Shown in pieces: positions 60,514 to 64,000 of a stretch of 64,000 nucleotides of DNA. The notes beneath the pieces were generated by a model. The model ran no database searches. It was not told where the DNA came from and worked only from the letters and a program-made list of their open reading frames with translations. This stretch comes from Actinomycetota bacterium (GTDB lineage: Bacteria; Actinomycetota; Acidimicrobiia; Acidimicrobiales; Ilumatobacteraceae): NCBI GenBank assembly GCA_963169665.1, contig CAUJET010000016.1:1-64000 (forward strand). Reading direction: 5' to 3'. A program made the translations under genes and the position numbers. Within the stretch, counting starts at the first letter, position 1, and each line of letters opens with the position of its first letter.

Positions 60514-63500
60514 TCAGGAGAGGCGGAGGGTCACGAGTTCGAACGGGCGCAGCGTGATCGCAACGAAGCCGTCGGCGACGTCGAGACCCGACTGCACCTC
60601 CTCGAGCGCGTTGCACCGCGATGCGGCGCGCACCGGACGGTCCGTGCGCACCGACACCTGGCGACGATCGCCGCACGCCTCGTACAGCCGCACGATGAGA
60701 TCGCCGCTGCCGTCGTCGGCCCGCTTCACCGCACTGAGCTGCACGCCGGGCTCATCGATGTCCACCAGCGGCCCTCGCCAGCCGTCGCTCGCGCCGCGGA
60801 CGAACCGCATCGGCATGTTCAACAGCTCGGCCTCGTGCAGCACGTCGTGCAGTCCGGCACCGTGGGGCAGGATCGAGATCGTCACCCGGTGTCGACCCTG
60901 GTCGGCCTCGGGATCGGGGTAGCGCGCCGCGCGGAGCAGCGACACCCGCACCCCGCCGTCGAACAGGCCGTGGCCGTAGCGACCGTCGTTCAGCACTGCC
61001 ACCCCGAACCGGGGCTCGGCGAGATCGACGAACCGGTGTGCACACACCTCGAACTTGGCCGCGTCCCACGGGCTGCTCGGATGCGTCGGACGGCGCACAT
61101 GGCCGAACTGGATGTCGCACACGGCGTCGCTCGCGCGCACGTCGAGCGGCACCATCAGCGACAGCAGCTGCTCGCTCTCGTGCCAGTCGATGTCGAACTC
61201 GAGGTCGAGCCGAGCGCTCTCTGCGCGCAGCGTGTAGACGACCGACATCGTCGAGCGCGCACCGACCGGCCGCGTCACCTGCACCCGTGCCCGCAGCGGC
61301 GACCGCTCGAGCCACGTGATCTCGGCGTCGCCGTCGAGCGGAGCGCCCAATCCGGTCGTCCACGACTCGACGTCCCACGCGTCGTACTCCACCGGATGAT
61401 CCGGCGCGAGTTCGACCGCGACCGACCGGCGCGACGGCAGGAGCTCACGACCGTGCTCGACCGAGATGATCGACGTGATCGTGCCTTCGAGATCCCACGC
61501 CACGGCGAGATGACCGTTCGCCATCGACCGCTCCGTCGTGACCACCCGGTCGTCGCCCATCAGATCGGGTTCGAGCGAGCAGACGCCACCACCCGGCACG
61601 TGGACCATCACCGGCGAGCCATCGGGCGCCGACACCACCTCGGCGCGATCGTGCGTCGCCGCACTGGCGACGAGCCACTCCTCGCCGTCACCGACGAGCC
61701 GGCCGAACGCCTGCGCGATCAGCTCCTCCAGGCGGGCCGCGACGCGGGCGTGCTCGCGCTCGGCGTCGTCGTGCACCCACGCGATCGACGAGCCCGGGAT
61801 GATGTCGTGGAACTGCTGCAGCAGCACGTCGTTCCACAGCACGCGCAGCTCCTCGACCACCTCGCGCGGCACCGCACCGCCGGCCGCCCACCACAGCTCG
61901 GCCTCGCGCAACAGGCGCTCGCACCTGCGGTTGCCCATCTTGGTCTCGATCTGGCTGGTGAGCGTGCCGCGGTGCATCTCGAAGTAGAGCTCACCGCTCC
62001 ACACGGGCGCTTCCGCGCCGGCCGCCAACTCGCCCTCGATCCGATCGAAGAACTCGTCGCTCGTCCCGAGCTGCAAACGGGGTGTGCCGTCGAGATCGCG
62101 CATGCGCAGCGCCCGCTCCACCATCTCGCGGGTCGGGCCGCCACCACCGTTGCCGTGCCCGTAGGGCATCAGCGCCCAGTCGCTCCACCCGTGTTCACGG
62201 AAGTTGCGCTGGCTGAACGCCATCTCCTCACCGGTCACCTCCGCGTTGTAGGTGTCGACCGGCGGGAAGTGGGTGAGCACTCGGGTGCCGTCGATCCCCT
62301 CCCACCAGAACGTGTTGTGGGGGAAGCGGTTCTGCTTGTTCCAGCTGAGCTTCTGCGTGACGAACCGATCGCAGCCGGCTGCCGCGTACACCTGCGGCAT
62401 CGAGGCCGGATAGCCGAACACGTCGGGGATCCACACCTCGTTGCAGCGGATGCCGAAGCGGCTCTCGAAGTAACGCTGGCCGTGCACGAGCTGACGCACG
62501 AGGCTCTCGCCGCTCGGTAGGTTCATGTCGGCCTCCACCCACATGCCGCCCACCGGCACGAACTGCCCGCTGCGCACCTTCTCGGCGATGCGGGCGAACA
62601 GCGTCGGGTACCGCTCCTCCATCCAGGCGTACTGCACGGCCTGGCTGCACACGAATCGGTAGTCGGGGTGGTCGTCCATCAGGCGGACGGCCGAGGCGAA
62701 CGTGCGCGCACACTTGCGCACCGTCTCGCGGATCGGCCACAGCCACGCCGAGTCGATGTGTGCATGCCCCACGCCGATCACTCGCATCGAGCTCGCCCGT
62801 GCGGGGAGATCGAGCGCGGGCCGCAACGCTGTACGCGCCCGATGCGCCGTGCCGGACACATCGCTCATGTCGATCACGTCGAACGCGTGCTCGAGCTGAC
62901 GAAGCATGCGCTGACGGCGCGGGTCGTCGAGCGCGAGGCCCTTCATCACCCCCACGAGCACCTCGATGTCGAGACACAGGTGGTACACGTCGTCGTCTCG
63001 GACCGCGAGGTCGGCCATCGTCACCCGGTAGAGCGGCGACTCGCCAGCCGTGTCGAGCGACCCGAGCGCCGACGGGCGGAACGACGGTGGCATCGACGGG
63101 TTCGCCGCGGCCTCCACGAGGAACGACAGCGGCCCGGCGGCCGCCTGCGGCAGCGGCACACCGGTGCGCCGGGGGTGCACGCCCTGCAACGGCTCGCCGT
63201 CGAACCACACCAGGCCCTCGGCCTGGAAGCCGGGGCCCTTCATCCCCCAGCCGAGGTCGAGCACGGCCTCGAGCCGATCGCCGACCCAGGCCTCGGGCAC
63301 CTCACCGCTGCACCGGAACCAGGTCGTGCCCCATGGCCGGCCCCACGCCTCGCCGCGCAAGAAGGGGCGGTACTCCTGGCCGACCGCCTGCTCGAACGGC
63401 ACCGGCTCGCCGGGAACGTCCCATGCCTCGATGGTCAGCGGCGACCGATGCCGGTACAGGTGTGGCAGCACCCGCTGCCAGAGCTCGCGCTCGATCCGCT

Positions 63501-63528
63501 TCTCCACCAACACCCGGTCGTCGTGCAC
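60514..63528 (-). CDS. Alpha-mannosidase, glycoside hydrolase family 38
   Basis: 1004 residues from a GTG. GHAHIDSAWLWPIRET (about 252-267) holds zinc ligands His and Asp; GGMWVEADMNLPSGES (about 326-341) contains the nucleophile Asp; GHGNGGGGPT a third metal-site loop; the C-terminal half is the beta-sandwich domain with FDIDWHES. It removes alpha-mannose from glycans. No signal peptide, so it is a cytoplasmic enzyme of the actinobacterial type. It stands alone and is preceded by a hairpin at 63573. Confidence 0.9.
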   Translation of the reverse strand: MHDDRVLVEKRIERELWQRVLPHLYRHRSPLTIEAWDVPGEPVPFEQAVGQEYRPFLRGEAWGRPWGTTWFRCSGEVPEAWVGDRLEAVLDLGWGMKGPGFQAEGLVWFDGEPLQGVHPRRTGVPLPQAAAGPLSFLVEAAANPSMPPSFRPSALGSLDTAGESPLYRVTMADLAVRDDDVYHLCLDIEVLVGVMKGLALDDPRRQRMLRQLEHAFDVIDMSDVSGTAHRARTALRPALDLPARASSMRVIGVGHAHIDSAWLWPIRETVRKCARTFASAVRLMDDHPDYRFVCSQAVQYAWMEERYPTLFARIAEKVRSGQFVPVGGMWVEADMNLPSGESLVRQLVHGQRYFESRFGIRCNEVWIPDVFGYPASMPQVYAAAGCDRFVTQKLSWNKQNRFPHNTFWWEGIDGTRVLTHFPPVDTYNAEVTGEEMAFSQRNFREHGWSDWALMPYGHGNGGGGPTREMVERALRMRDLDGTPRLQLGTSDEFFDRIEGELAAGAEAPVWSGELYFEMHRGTLTSQIETKMGNRRCERLLREAELWWAAGGAVPREVVEELRVLWNDVLLQQFHDIIPGSSIAWVHDDAEREHARVAARLEELIAQAFGRLVGDGEEWLVASAATHDRAEVVSAPDGSPVMVHVPGGGVCSLEPDLMGDDRVVTTERSMANGHLAVAWDLEGTITSIISVEHGRELLPSRRSVAVELAPDHPVEYDAWDVESWTTGLGAPLDGDAEITWLERSPLRARVQVTRPVGARSTMSVVYTLRAESARLDLEFDIDWHESEQLLSLMVPLDVRASDAVCDIQFGHVRRPTHPSSPWDAAKFEVCAHRFVDLAEPRFGVAVLNDGRYGHGLFDGGVRVSLLRAARYPDPEADQGRHRVTISILPHGAGLHDVLHEAELLNMPMRFVRGASDGWRGPLVDIDEPGVQLSAVKRADDGSGDLIVRLYEACGDRRQVSVRTDRPVRAASRCNALEEVQSGLDVADGFVAITLRPFELVTLRLS

Positions 63529-63572
63529 GGACCGAGACTACGACGCCCTCCCGGGGTGAACCGGGCGAGCGC

Positions 63573-63615
63573 CCGATGGGCGACGAGTGCGCCACTGGCA
63601 CTCATCGCCCATCGG
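63573..63615 (-). terminator. Long hairpin between surface protein and mannosidase
   Basis: CCGATGGGCGA (63573-63583) pairs with TCGCCCATCGG (63605-63615) and, after one mismatch, GAGTGC (63585-63590) with GCACTC (63598-63603), around a 7-base loop. It lies 11 bases past the stop of the partial surface-protein gene and 45 before the mannosidase start. Confidence 0.62.
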
Positions 63616-63625
63616 ACGTCGTACC

Positions 63626-64000
63626 TCAGGCGGTGGGACCCGCCCAGAGCTCGTCGAACAGGCCGAGCACCGGGGCGTTCGTCGCTGAACCCGACAGGTA
63701 GGTGACCATGCCCACGCCGCCACCGCTCTGCAGCGCCGCCGACGAGTCGGTGGTCGTGAGCTGCCAACCGGCCGGCTCGGTCGTGCCGACCTTCCACACC
63801 TTGAGGCGCAGCGTGGTCGGGCTGGTGCCCGTCGCCTGGAAGCGCACGTTCACCATGTCGTTCGCGCCGACCGTCAGGCCCGGCACCACGAGGTTGGCGA
63901 GGTTCGTCTCGCCACCCTGGTTCCGGGTGATGAAGATCTGCACGCCGCCGCCCGCCATGAAGCGAACACGGCCGCGGTAGTCGGCCGTGCCGACCCGCCG
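63626..64000 (-). CDS. Partial surface protein; C-terminal jelly-roll domain only
   Basis: The frame is open to the right edge, so only the last 124 residues are seen. VGTADYRGRVRF, VQIFITRNQ, RLKVWKVGTTEPAGWQ and the final SGSATNAPVLGLFDELWAG line up with RVDVSDYRAKVRL, VQVILGTYT, RVKVWKTGQAEPVDWT and SGSATNAPATVSLDDLWVG of the 1126-residue protein at 43626. It is probably another secreted multidomain protein with the same terminal domain. The rest lies beyond the window. Confidence 0.82.
   Translation of the reverse strand, partial: RRVGTADYRGRVRFMAGGGVQIFITRNQGGETNLANLVVPGLTVGANDMVNVRFQATGTSPTTLRLKVWKVGTTEPAGWQLTTTDSSAALQSGGGVGMVTYLSGSATNAPVLGLFDELWAGPTA

Noticed and set aside
1-64000. 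tRNA, rRNA, riboswitch or IS element
   Set aside because: No cloverleaf with CCA-type end, no ribosomal RNA core sequence, no recognised riboswitch core and no transposase motif was seen on either strand by reading.

Overview
The window is about 70% G+C, gene-dense and rich in ATGA/GTGA stop-start overlaps. Codon use, the many Thr/Pro/Asp-rich single-span surface proteins, the beta-propeller secreted proteins and the exopolysaccharide genes point to a high-GC actinobacterium. An Acidimicrobiia-like (Ilumatobacter-type) bacterium is my best guess, made from style and gene content rather than from a marker gene. No rRNA, tRNA, CRISPR array, IS element or phage gene was recognised.

Region 1 (1-10618) is a RiPP locus of the lasso-peptide type. 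On the minus strand lie a VanZ-like membrane protein, an HPr-kinase-like protein, a PqqD-type leader-binding protein (B1), a transglutaminase-like leader protease (B2), an asparagine-synthetase-like cyclase (C), a 44-residue precursor with a Gly1/Asp8 core, a hairpin, and an ABC exporter (D). Beside it on the plus strand are a second 48-residue peptide with the same lasso leader spacing but no acidic residue at a normal ring position, and a stand-alone asparagine-synthetase C domain. Further left, on the minus strand, are a SAM methyltransferase, a second HPr-kinase-like protein and a nucleotidyltransferase. A CxxCxxCC (YkgJ-type) protein sits on the opposite strand inside the main cluster.

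Region 2 (10770-25602) is a polysaccharide assembly and decoration locus on the plus strand: an acyltransferase-3, three family-2 glycosyltransferases, a large membrane protein, a polysaccharide deacetylase, a GH16 glycanase, two paralogous FemAB/GNAT-like proteins and two flippases. One flippase is fused to a phosphotransferase-like kinase domain. Most of these genes are joined by 4-base overlaps.

Region 3 (25695-42419) is mixed. It holds a secreted lactonase-fold propeller with three N-terminal repeats, an EEP nuclease/phosphatase, a TetR regulator, a possible redox module (a His/Asp-rich secreted protein, a Pro/Ala-rich membrane protein, ApbE and a ferric-reductase-like membrane protein), a DUF559/AbiEi-like protein, a DsbA-like protein, a saccharopine-dehydrogenase-like protein and a SEC-C/methionine aminopeptidase. 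A TagD-like cytidylyltransferase, a glycosyltransferase and a CDP-alcohol phosphatidyltransferase close it. Three copies of a palindromic intergenic repeat lie at 30121, 33834 and 34737.

Region 4 (42463-52169) is a second exopolysaccharide operon on the minus strand, written 5' to 3' as: a chain-length/BY-kinase-like protein with a degenerate P-loop, an O-antigen-ligase-like protein, a flippase, a membrane-anchored beta protein, a 1126-residue surface protein and a glycosyltransferase.

Region 5 (52328-64000) is mostly housekeeping or scattered: an orphan DNA methyltransferase, pantothenate kinase, a TetR regulator with a double operator facing a membrane protein, a HAD phosphatase, a coupled GrpB/HTH/thiamine-binding-like trio, a WXG100 protein, a Nudix hydrolase, an M20 amidohydrolase and a GH38 alpha-mannosidase. 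It ends in a truncated surface protein whose C-terminal domain matches that of the 1126-residue protein.
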